This document shows positions 1 through 11,945 of a DNA stretch of 64,000 nt, one piece after another. Source of the stretch: Tetradesmus obliquus (Eukaryota > Chlorophyta > Chlorophyceae > Sphaeropleales > Scenedesmaceae); assembly GCA_030272155.1 (NCBI GenBank), contig CP126193.1, forward strand, positions 1,736,001-1,800,000, written 5' to 3'. The stretch's first letter is position 1. The number at the start of each line of letters is the position of its first letter. The notes below the pieces were generated by a model that saw only the letters and a list, made by a program, of their open reading frames with translations, was not told the DNA's origin and made no database searches. The position numbers and the translations under genes are program-made.

Positions 1-138
1 AATACAACGCTGCTGGCATGCCAGTGGCAAAACTTTGCGATGGCGCCGCCGCTGGACCGCATGGACGACTTCTTTGAGATGACGTATGATTTGGGCTACA
101 GGGACGCACTGGCATGGCATGCTGCGCAGCAGCAGTAG
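1..138 (+). CDS. C-terminal end of an unidentified protein (5' partial)
   Basis: Frame 1 is open from the first base of the window to a TAG at 136-138, giving 45 residues that end in Ala-Ala-Gln-Gln-Gln. The segment has ordinary protein composition (MDDFFEMTYDLGYRDALAW near its middle) and lacks the CAG-driven homopolymers of shadow frames, so I read it as the last exon of a gene entering from the left. I do not recognise the family. A TGTAA motif at 924-928 could be its 3'-end signal, which would imply a long 3' UTR. Confidence 0.55.
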   Translation, partial: NTTLLACQWQNFAMAPPLDRMDDFFEMTYDLGYRDALAWHAAQQQ

Positions 139-1240
139 GCTGCAGAGGGGTTCGCAGCGCTGTTGGTGGCAGCGGATGGGCTCCTTGTGGGGCATGTCAT
201 ATGTGAGGTGCAGGTGATCAGTGTTAACTGGCAGCTTGAACTCAAAGTATTCGGAAACATGAGCCGTGAAGGTCTCCCTGGGGCAAGTACTGTTGATGTG
301 TTACTGCGCTGGTTGGTGTGTTGAGTGATGGGAGTCGTGATGCAACCTCATCGCCAGCAACAGCGACCTTTACAACGTGTGTTGCAGCTATCTGTACCGG
401 CAGCCGCTCGACACAGGTGACCGCCAGCCGGGTCTGACCTGTTCACAAACTTCCAAGAACTGTGATGTCAGCTTCTATGCTGCGCATACTTGACTTTGGT
501 GAGGATTATGTGGTGTTTCTCTGCAATTCGTGCGAGATGCACAGTGCTGGACTAGCGTGTGATTTTCGCAATGCTTGCAGGAGCGCAAAATGCAGGATTT
601 GTGTGAAGTGTTGGTCACCGCCTGCGGCGTTGTGGGCTGTTGCTACTGCAGCACGTGTGACCCTGCAGGGGCCAGCTGGTGCCTTGTGCACCGCCGTCAT
701 GCTGTGGTCGTGCATGCCAGGGCATTGTACCTGTCTTCCACTCAGTGGCTGGAGCAGTACTGCTTGCAAGCAATTGCTGCGTGCTTGTACTTTTTTTATG
801 CGGTAATCGCCTGCCAGGGCATGAGTGATGCAGATCTCGCATGATACTTTGTGAATGTTGCTATGGTCTGGTTGGTAAGGTGAGGATGATCATTTTGATG
901 GCTCATGTCGCAGATGCTGCTGCTGTAAGCTGCCATCAGCCGTGACAAAAGTGAGCGTGTCATGCGCCAGACATTCCAGTTGCAAACAGCTTCACTCTGT
1001 TACGCGAAACTGATCAATCACGGCTGGAGCTCGCGACGATCGTGTTGGCGCTGCAGGTGCCGAGATGCCGTGCCACATCTAGGCACCCACCTGCGGCACC
1101 TGTTATCTTAAAATTCCGGCTGCACATCAAACGTTGGACGCCCTCGAAGCGCACGCTTAGCCATCCAAATTGTTCAAAGTAAGACGACACAAACGCCCTT
1201 TTTGGCAACTTCAAAGCCTCAAAGAACCATAAGGACGAGC
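139..1240. other. Intergenic / 3' UTR, no gene seen
   Basis: Short frames occur on both strands, but none has splice-compatible continuation or recognisable similarity. The left part is probably 3' UTR of the gene ending at 138. Confidence 0.5.
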
Positions 1241-1942
1241 ATGTCACGGGGTAGCGCTCAACTCGTCGTATGGCTACTGCTTCTGTATGTAGTGGCTGCA
1301 GGGGCTGCATGTAACCAAGGGGATCTTGCATATCGTATCGAAAATCACATCAAGCACCATGACAAGACAGCAGCACGGCGTTCCAACTGCAGCCGCTGCG
1401 CATATAACAGGGAACACAAGTGAGTACAGTGTTACCCTCAAGGGTGCCTTTGAAAACTGCACTAGCTGTGTGTGCTGCTGCCTGACAACATCTGGGGCTT
1501 TGCCAGCGCTTGTGGCGTGTGCCTGCGCTCCCCGAAGATCTGCCACGCCCGGAAGCATAACATGTCATGGCACATCGCAGGTGTGCTCTTGAACATGCCT
1601 GACCTGCAACCCCCCAAGTTTGACCGCCACTCGAGGCATGCCCCTTTGAAGCCCAAGGAAGACTGCCCGGACTGCGGCGCAGGCGTCAATACATTTGATG
1701 CTGTCTGGCTGGAAGTGATGCAGTGTGATGCGGGGATTTCCCTAAATGACAGCGCACGGCCAGGGATTTTGATAGATGACAGCGCACAGCCATCACTGAT
1801 AGCCTGGTGCCGGACACTGCTGGAGGTTGCTGTAGAATCTTTGAAGGGGTTGGCGCTGATGCTTGTCGTGCTGTTGATGCTGCCGCCAGTGCCAGTGATT
1901 AGCGAGCAGCAGGCACGCGCGCTCCGCCTGCAAATGTTGTAG
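1241..1942 (+). CDS. Putative small secreted or membrane Cys-rich protein (two exons)
   Basis: This is a tentative model. Exon 1 (1241-1419) starts MSRGSAQLVVWLLLLYVVAAG, a classic signal peptide or membrane anchor. It ends at a strong GTGAGT donor. A TTGCCAG acceptor at 1506 restores frame exactly (phase 2) into exon 2 (1507-1942), which ends with TAG. The predicted protein of about 204 residues has Cys pairs (NCSRC, CGVC, CPDC) and a second hydrophobic stretch near the C terminus (LALMLVVLLMLPPVPVI). I do not recognise a family. A further hydrophobic frame at 1961-2224 may be another exon of the same gene. Support is limited to the signal-like start and phase-consistent splice sites. Confidence 0.3.
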
Positions 1943-2791
1943 CTCACATCATGATGCACTGTGTTGTACGTGGTGCGTTGTGCCGGTTGTGTCTGCTCCG
2001 ACCGCCTGGCATTGCTTCTGCTGGCGGTATGCGGCTTGGGAGTGTCACGATTTTTTTCACGATCTCTTGAAGACCAGCTCAGCTTCATAGGCTATAAAGC
2101 TGCCAATGCCGGCGCCAAAATGGGTGCATCTGCGTTGACTGCCACTGTCATTGTTAACACAATCGGCAGCATGCTTGTGGAATCCTCCTGCATTAGAAAG
2201 AGTTACAGCGTGCTGCAGACCTAGGTGGGACTCTCGAGTCCAATGCTAATCTTGCTGTGCTCAAACCCGCCGATGAGGAGCCCCTCCCCTAATAAGCAGA
2301 GAACGTAGCCCATGGGCTGGGTGTCACAGCACGCGGCACACCTCAGGTGGAAGACTGGCTGCACCAGCAAGCAGAGACTACTGAAGCTGCACAAACACAC
2401 CAACATAGCCAGCCGCGACACCCTTACACGAGGCCCAGTGCACTGCAAGAGTATTTGCTGCGGGCCATACACGACAAGCGCACATGTCTTGCCGTAATGT
2501 CTATTGCCACAGAAAGGAAAGCATGCTGTTCGATTCAGACAGAACACCTGCGCAAATGCAGAGAAATGTTTGTGTGCAACTGCCTGTACACAACTGCACC
2601 TGTACAGACCGCCCAAGCAAGCCTGGCAATGCAGAAACGCAAACAAACGCTCGCAGCAGCCTCAAAACTGCTGCCGCCCGCATACAACATCATCCCTGCA
2701 GCACACCCTCACGCTGCAGAGCAGCAGGAGCAGCAGCAGCAGCATCCTGCTGCTGATCACCAAAACCACGAGCCATTCTATCCAGAATCCA
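1943..2791. other. Intergenic region including the CCT7 3' UTR
   Basis: The right-hand part should be the 3' UTR of the minus-strand CCT7 gene. A frame at 1961-2224 has hydrophobic composition (KMGASALTATVIVNTIGSML) but no convincing start or partner. Nothing else is supported. Confidence 0.45.
2424..2428 (-). terminator. Candidate polyadenylation motif for CCT7
   Basis: TTACA on the plus strand is TGTAA on the minus strand, the motif green algae use for 3'-end formation. It lies about 365 bases beyond the CCT7 stop codon. The motif is short, so this is suggestive only. Confidence 0.35.
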
Positions 2792-5700
2792 TTACCGGCG
2801 CATCATGCCGCGGCCCCTGCCCCTGCCGCGCATGCCGCCGCCCCTGCCACCCATCGGCGATGCATCCGGTGCTTCGCTGCGGGGGTTCTTCACTGTCTCA
2901 TCCACAGACAGGATGAGGCAGGCCGCCTCTGTGGCGCTCTGGATAGCGTTGAGCTTGACCAGGGCCGGCTCCCACACGAATGCGTCAAAGGTGTTGACCA
3001 CGCCGCCGCTGTTGACATCCACACCGTAGTACTGCAGCCAGGCAGGCAGGCAGCAGCGCAGCAGCAGTGCGGATGTGAGTACGCTGCAAAAGAAAGGTCG
3101 TGCAACCATTAACACGACGCCATCACGCGATGCACGCAGCAGCACACGCAATCAAAAACAGAGAACATCTTACACGTGTACAGCAAAGAACAGAAACACA
3201 ATCATAGGCCGTAGCAACACCAGGAGGGAGTACTGCAAAAGGCAGCAGCATCAATGCAGGCTGCAGGACAAATAGCTTGCACAAGGCATTCACAGCATGA
3301 ACGCCGGTTTCCATGGCAGGTGGTGGCAGGTGGCTTCAACTGACTCATCGCTGCACTGGCTCACCTTGCCGCTGCCGTCGGCGAGCGCGTGCTTCTGCCG
3401 CAGCTTGTTGAGCACGTCTGTTGCATCAAAGCCCGCATTGTCGCACAGCTGCCTTGGGATGGCCTCCAGCGCCTTGGCATATGCATTGATGAACAGCTGC
3501 GCCTTGCCGGGAATGGAGCGCGCGTGGTCGCGCAGCGCGCGCGACAGCTGCAGGAAATAGAAACAGCACGGCAGGTGGAGCAGGACAGTGTAAGCAACAG
3601 CAGCTCGGTGGTGGGAGGTGGTGCAGGCAGGGAATGGAGCGCGCGTGGTGATGCAGCGCGCTGGACAGCTGCAGGCAGCATGACAGCGTAAGCAACAGCA
3701 GCTCAGTGGTATGAGTAGTGCAAGCAGTTGATAAGCTGCAGCTTGGTGAGGCCAGCTGGCTGCCTCATCCCCCTGCCCTCCCGACACTCTGTCATTCTCC
3801 TCCTCACCATCAGCAACACAGCTTCATGCTCACCTCCATGTCAATTGCACCCCTGCCCCCTTGCATCATCATCAGCAACACTCCTCGTGATCAGCAGCTC
3901 CATATCAGTGATCAATCTGAAATACATTTCAGCCAACCAAAACCATCCAGCCCCTCACCTCCATGTCGATCGCGCCGCCGCCCGCCACCACGTGCGCGTG
4001 CTTCAGCGCGCGGCGCACGATCATGATGGCGTCGTGCAGGCTGCGCTCCGCCTCGTCAATGAACTGCTCGCTGCCGCCACGCAGCACAATGGTGGCAGTG
4101 CGCGCCTTGGTGCAACCCGTGAACAGGTTGTAGCGCTCGCCGCCCACCTGCAGCATGAGGAAAAACAGGGCTTTGAAAATATATTCATCTTGTCCACAGT
4201 AGTCACTGCATGTTGCACATAGTGCCTCCTGCCAGTGTTGGTTGCTGGCATAATCAGCTAGCGACTAGCAATCCATCAAACATGGTCGTCTCGCCCACTT
4301 CTGAGCACGCACGCTGCAAGCAGCTTCCCACGCAGCCAACATGTAGCACAACGCATACATATCTTGTGCTGCAGCTGCGGATTGTCGCCAGGTTTGTTCG
4401 CCAGGCCCCACGCCTGCACATTGTCCTGCCTGCTGGCTTGCCGCATGCACCGCACCTGCCGCTCCTCGAACCGCTCGCAGGTGCCAAGCACTGCCTTGTC
4501 CAGGTTGTTCACCGTGGTCTGCATGCGCGCGCCTGCGGCAGACGCAACAGGACAAATTGATACGGCTGTTGTGCAACATGATGTGATGTCATGTCTATCA
4601 AACACACAGCTATCATGGCGCGCCCTAGTAGCCTTGGCCATGTGCTGCAGGTCGGCATGAACAGTCACAGCTGCCGCGACACGCAACATACAGCCAATGA
4701 AGCAACCCCATGCTTGCGCGCACTGGTGGCCTTGGCCACGCGCTGCAGGTCAGCATAGGAGGCACTGCTGAAGCCAGGCACAACATAAGGCATCTGGAAG
4801 TGCCCCCATGATGAACCTCAACATGCGTCACGCACCCATGGCCTTGGCTATGCGCTGCAGGTCAGCATGCACAGTCACAGCTGCCGCAAGACACAACATA
4901 CAGTCAGCAAGGCTACCTGATTCACTGATGCAGAACAAGATAAAACAAAAAGTTTTGCGCACCCGTAGCCTTGGCCATGCGCTGCAGGTCGTCCTCGGGC
5001 ACGCGCCCCGCGCAAAAGATGCCGCGGTCCGCAAAGTACTGCGTGCCCAGGTCGCCGATGGCCAGCCTGCTCAGCACGATCTGCGCGCCGCTGTCGGCGC
5101 ACTTGGCGAGCTTGTCGTAGATGATGTTCCACTCTGAGCAACACAGCAGCAGCAGCAGCAGCAGCGGCGGTAAGGCATCTTTGTCATAGATGATGTTGCA
5201 CTCTAGGGGTTGGCAGGAGGGAGGGAGAGGCAGTGGCGAGATGGCAGGAAAGGCAGCAGAGGCAGCATGAGTGAGGAGGCGGCTGCGGCAGGCTGCGGCT
5301 AACTAACACATAGTGACACTAATGCACGCAGCCGCTTTACAAGACACAAGGGAAATCAAAATAGATATGAGATATGAAAGCCTGCCCGGCTGGTTGCTGT
5401 GTGTTTGCTGTGCTCTGTAAGATGGCTGCAGCAGCAGCTGTTTGCGCCGCACCTGCATCCACGATGGACTGGTACTGCGCTGGGTCGTCCAGGCGGATCT
5501 CTGCGTTCTCCTTCTCGCTCTTCAGCTCCAGCTCAATGTTGAGCAGCAGGATCTTGGGGTCTGGTTTGGGGCAAATTAGTGCGACGAGGCATGGCAGTGA
5601 AGAAGTAGTGTCAGAATAGCAGAATGAGCTTGTGACAGTACTGGCACCCAACATGCTGCCATGTGGTGGTGTGTAAGTGCCTCGGGTATGGAGACAAAGG

Positions 5701-6274
5701 AAGCAGGGGTGACTGATGGAAGAAAAGACGTCCGCATGGACAACTGGGAGTAAACAACCAACTAGATGAGGCTGCCACTGGTACGGCACTTTCTGCAAAT
5801 GTCACCTAGCTGTGACCACTGCTGGCACTGCCTAGCATCATTGTGCACTGGCTGATATTGAGCTGCAACCAGATGCATCATCGGCTGCTACAACCGCAGC
5901 CAGGCGCTCACTGTTGAAGCTCTTTGGCTGCTGCTCAAAGCCTGCATAGCTGAAGGTCTTCTTGAAGGCCACGCCGTCCACCAGGAACGAGTCACGCAGC
6001 CCACCACCTGCAGCAGCACCACCAGCAGCAGCAGGCAGCAGCAGCAGTGCACAACTGTAAGACAGCTGCAACAGCCATGGTGTCTGGTCCCGCGTGGGTG
6101 CACACAAAGCGTGAGGCCTGGCGCCTTGGACTCCTGGTTGCTGGGGGTTGCTGTGCGTGTTGGCAGCGATGTGCACAAAGTGTAATGTGACACTCGCCAT
6201 CTGTAATCCAACAGCATCAAGCCCAGTGAAACCATGAATCTGCAGCAATTCGCTGCGCTACCAACAACAATCAT

Positions 6275-6308
<34 letters not shown>

Positions 6309-8978
6309 CTCACCGATGACCTTCTTCATGCCAATCATTTTGAGGTCCAGCGTGGATGTGTCCAGGCAGGACACCGCGTCCACACACATCTTGGCAAAGA
6401 ACTCGCGCTCGCCAGACACCTGGCGCAGCAGCCAGCGAGCACACGCACATAATAAACTTGAGCAGTGCGACAGGGCAGCTGACGAGGAAGCATGCACCGA
6501 GTTCGGCAACCAATTGCACCTGGGAGAAAGGATAACTGCCTTCCACCACGATACAGCAGCTGTCAAAACTGCCAGCAGCGACGCTGCGTCGCACAACTTT
6601 GCAACCAATCTCTGCAGCAGCCACAAACCTTGAGCCGTGCAACACCTGTGTACACACCAAATCGCATCCATGCAATGCAAGGTGCTCATCCCCCTCATCC
6701 CACTTATCCCGCCGCTCCCTCAACGCACCAGCTTTGAGTTGAGGCTGGTTGCGGCGCACTTGAGCAGCAGCTCGCGCTTCTCATCGTCGCCCTTGCCCTC
6801 CAGGCTCACTGACAGCTCCTTCACCTTGGACACAGCCAGGTTGCACGCCTGGCGGTAGCTCTTGATGATGCTCTGCGGAGCAGTTGCAGAGCCACGTGCA
6901 GTTGCAGGCAGCGCATGGAAGTTGTTACAAAAACATGTAAGCAGCAGAGACATTCTGCATGCACGCCTGGCGGTAGCTCTTGATGATGCTCTGCAGCAGC
7001 CAGGGGCAAGGTGCGGTTGCAGGCAGCGCATGCGTACTGCTGTAAGGCGGCAAAGAGTATGCATGCGTACTAGTGCGAGAGCGGGTGCTGAATCTGCAGC
7101 CAGAGTGTCTCGCGACATCCTTGAGATTCGCGACATGTTTAAGATTCGCGACATTTTTGAAATCCAGAGGCCAGCAGCTGCCCCCTCCTGCTGCTGCCAG
7201 CACTGCCCTTCCCTCTGTACCCCCGCAGCAGCTGCCCAGGCTGCCTTGCACTGCCATCAACCACTTGCGGCAGCCGCTGCTGACGTCCCTGCTCGCACTG
7301 CTGCTGCGCGTTGCAATGCCCTGCCTGCGCACCCTCCGCTGCACAAGTTGCATCAATTTCTGAGCCGTCCGCTACTGCCATCTGCTGCTGCGTTGAGCTG
7401 CTGCTGCTGCCTCATCAGGCACTCACCCGCAGGTGCACGCCCTTGATTATGCAGCCCTGGCCTCGCCCACCTGCCCTGAGCTGTTGCTGCTGCTGCTGCT
7501 GCTCATGCTCATGCTGGTGCTGCCTCAACCTCACCCTGCTGCCGCCTCATCCACCAGGCACTCACCCGCGGGTGCACGCCTTCCTCCACAAATGGCTTGG
7601 CCTCACGCAGGAACTCGCCAGACAGGATGACCACAGTGGTGGTGCCATCGCCAACCTGCAGGCCAGCCACGATCCATGTAACGTTGAAGCCTTGTGCATG
7701 CGAAAGACGTGTAGCGGATCAGGCATTGCAGCATGCTCGCAGATGCCGCGCCTCCGCCCAACTTGAACTTTGCAACCCTGGCACTCGTCACGCACTGGGT
7801 ACCCCTGCCTGCGCAAGGTGGTGTCCGTTGCAGCATGCCCACAGCTCTGCATGCAGGTGCCGAGCTGCGCCACAATCCACATCAGCAGCCACAACACCTA
7901 ACACCACCATAAGCAGCAGCCGCAGCGGGCCTGGCTGCGCACCTCTGCGTCTTGCGACAGCGACACATCAACCAGCGTCTTGGCAGCTGGGTGCACCACA
8001 TCAAGCAGCTTCATGATGGTGGCGCCGTCATTGCTGATGGTCACACGGCCCTGCCAACAGCAGCACAGTGCAGGACGGTGTTGTGTACAGTCATGCATCA
8101 AACGGTGCAGGAGCTTGCTCAAGGAGGGTTTGTAACGGCAACGCGCAGTTGTGCGTGCGGCAAGATGACTCATTCTGCTGGATGCTAGATGCAACGCAGC
8201 AAACGGCATGCGAGCGCAGACGTACGAGCAGCCGCAAGCGTTCTTGTCTGCCGGAGTGGCCAGATGTACGGGCTTGCCGCCATGTTCCATGCGCACACAG
8301 TCAGCTGCAGCCCAGCAGCCGTTGCAGCACAGGCTGCAACCATCCATGCCCAGCACTGTGCTGTTTTCAAACCCTTCTGGCTGGTACGGAATGCATCCAC
8401 CAACATGACGGGCACAACCCGCTGACGCGCTACTGCTGCTGCTTTGCTGATCAGGCAAGCACAGCCTGCACTGGAAGAGATCAAGTGAAGTATTGCCAGA
8501 CAAAGCACAGGGGGCTTTGGTGCAGCTGCATGCTGTGTTGTGTGCGCAGTCAAACTTACCTTGTCATCATGGATAAGTTTGTCCATGCCGCGGGGACCCA
8601 GCGTGGTGCGTACTGTGTCTGCCAACGCCATGCAGGCGTTGATGTTGCTGACCAGCTGCGGCGTGCCTTGGCTGGTGTCTGTGCCTTCTTTCAGCAGGAT
8701 GATTTGGGGTTGCTGCAGGCAGACGTGCAAGTACGCGGCGTCAATACAGCAGCCACTTGACTGCTTGTCCCGCCAACACATGCTGAGAGGCAAGAGAACT
8801 GGCCTGCACTAAGCCTGCCGTGTTAGATGATAACAGAGTAATATGATCATACTGCCTGACAGGGTCTTTGGTGTCTAAGCTCGCTGCATGGGTCAAGTGC
8901 TGCCTGCTGCTGCTTCTGCAATCACTGACGTGAATGCACACAAGCGTGCTGCCTCACCATCCCCATCATGGGCATCAT
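2792..8978 (-). CDS. CCT7: T-complex protein 1 subunit eta (CCT7)
   Basis: This is a subunit of the cytosolic chaperonin TRiC/CCT, which folds actin, tubulin and WD-repeat proteins in an ATP-driven double ring. Thirteen coding exons (8978-8958, 8712-8560, 8050-7943, 7655-7566, 6872-6729, 6419-6314, 6007-5912, 5560-5453, 5133-4963, 4532-4456, 4147-3959, 3547-3365, 3031-2792) join in frame to 561 residues, normal for the family. Visible hallmarks are [16 protein letters not shown] at the N terminus, [20 protein letters not shown], the nucleotide loop [50 protein letters not shown], and the eta-type Gly/Arg/Met-rich tail ending MMRR. The first exon encodes only MMPMMGM. Several introns hold copies of neighbouring exon edges. 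The gene is head-to-head with UBC13. Confidence 0.97.
3629..3706 (-). repeat. Exon-edge echo in a CCT7 intron
   Basis: This intronic stretch is an imperfect copy of about 3511-3590. That source holds the start of CCT7 exon 12, its acceptor and adjoining intron; shared blocks include GGGAATGGAGCGCGCGTGGT, GACAGCTGCAGG and GTAAGCAACAGCAGCTC. The copy lies upstream of the true acceptor in the sense direction, so it presents a decoy CTGCAG. Confidence 0.75.
4627..4874 (-). repeat. Three echoes of the CCT7 exon 9 end
   Basis: The genuine end of exon 9 (about 4963-4993) reads, on the plus strand, GCCTTGGCCATGCGCTGCAGGTC. Close copies occur inside the following intron at about 4629, 4730 and 4841. 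The outer two (about 4629 and 4841) also share a trailing block (ACAGTCACAGCTGCCGC). Some copies keep a GTGCG donor context. The intron therefore grew by repeated duplication of the exon 3' edge. Confidence 0.8.
6961..7031 (-). repeat. Echo of the CCT7 exon 5 start
   Basis: Positions 6961-6994 are identical to 6843-6876, the first bases of exon 5 plus its acceptor. The similarity continues with the GTTGCAGGCAGCGCATG block (about 6900 and 7014). The unit offset is about 118 bases. A further echo, of the exon 4 donor edge (CAGGCACTCACCCGC, GGTGCACGCC), is at about 7423-7443 in the same intron, next to the true edge at 7556-7580. Confidence 0.85.
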
Positions 8979-9371
8979 TTTTGCTGAGTTTTTGTTTATG
9001 GTATTTGGGAAGCTGTGCGGTGCTGCGCTGCCGGCTTTTCAAATGCAGACTTTGCGCCCTTCTAGATCGATGTCGGTGCAACGCAGGAACGTGTGGCAGT
9101 CTTGAGTTCACGATCTAGATACGTCTGTAAAAGTAAGCATGCAGTCTGAAGGCGATCGCAACGTCCAACACTTTCGCGCCATCACTCAGCAGAAGTAACT
9201 CACGTCAGGTCTCAGGCAGCAACTTTGTTCCTCAAGGAGCCTGTGTGCCTGTCAGAATGTAGTAGTGCACGGATTCCATCTCATCCTGCTGTGTGTCCGG
9301 GTAAGAGCTTACGAAGATCGGGCAAAGGAAGCAGCAGGACACACAGCAGGCAGTTCAGGTACAGCAGCAGC
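8979..9371. promoter_or_regulatory. Bidirectional promoter region, CCT7 / UBC13
   Basis: Only 393 bases separate the divergent start codons of CCT7 (8978, minus) and UBC13 (9372, plus), so both 5' UTRs and promoters must share this interval. I see no clear TATA box. Nothing else is annotated here. Confidence 0.7.
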
Positions 9372-10853
<1,482 letters not shown>

Positions 10854-11945
10854 GCTATGGCGGGCTGCTATAGTTCTGTCAGCGCAGCCAAGTTATTTTC
10901 AGTGCAGCAATGGCTTGTTGAGCTGGGAGCTTGGCCAGTACAGCTGCAGCCGCAGTAGCTTGCAGTTGCTATGGCGTGCGCTGCAGCAACCAGCAACAGC
11001 CAGCCGCAGCCAAATTGAGGCATTGCAGTAATAGGCGGGGGCAGGGTTCTGCACAGCGTAGCAATTGGGAGGGAGGGAGAAGACTCGGGGGGCAGGCGAA
11101 GGTACAGGCAGGCAGGGGGTGCAGGGTGGGCTGCGGTTGGGGCTCTGAAAGGGCGCTGTTATGTGCGTTGACTTTGACCAGTGACATGTGACGTACCCAG
11201 CATGCTTTCAATCTACCAAGGATGGCAGCACTTTTTCAGTGCCTGCACTTCTTCATTCAGGTTCAGCTGCTGTGACGTTTTGCAAGCAGCTGTCGTTATT
11301 GTTTGCGTGGTGTGCTGTACCTGGCTTTGCTGCTGTGTGCCTGCCTGAATGTGGAGCAGCAGTAGCTGTTATCTGAACACCTCTCATGGTGCGGGCTTTG
11401 TCATGTCAACAGGCAGCATCAGCAACAGTGCACTCCTGGTGGCATTGCTGCTGGCAGCAGCAGCAGACACAGCATGGGTGCAACGCCAGGCCCTTGCGTA
11501 TGATTGACTGCGACGTCGTCAAATTCTAAGATTAGTTGTTCTTTGATGATATTGTACGATGTAAAGCGGCGCTTGCAGCCTTCATAGGTGCGTTTGAACT
11601 TGGCGCTCTTTTGCATGTTGCCCTCTGCTGCCCCTGTGGCAACCTGTGGCACCTTACGCCAACAAGTAGACCGTGCTTCCAGGAATACAGGCATGCCCTC
11701 AAATCGAGCAGCACCACTGTGAAGGCGTAGATGGTGTCCGGGAAGTGGAGTAGTCAGTGCTAGCAAGTGCCAGTGACTCGTCGTTTTGCACACAAGCGTA
11801 GACCAGCCGCTGAAGCGCCGGCTAACCACGACAACAATTGTCGTTATTGCTTCAGGCACCACGTCTTGCTGTGCCTCACAGGGACTGGCTGGGTCTGTCC
11901 ACCAGCCACTGCTCTCATGATCCCTGCTTGAGCTAGGCTGCACTC
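10854..11945. other. Intergenic: UBC13 3' UTR and ataxin-2 gene promoter
   Basis: No gene is supported. Frames on the minus strand around 11419-11943 are open but have no homology, no splice context and typical shadow composition. A TGTAA occurs at about 11560. Confidence 0.5.
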
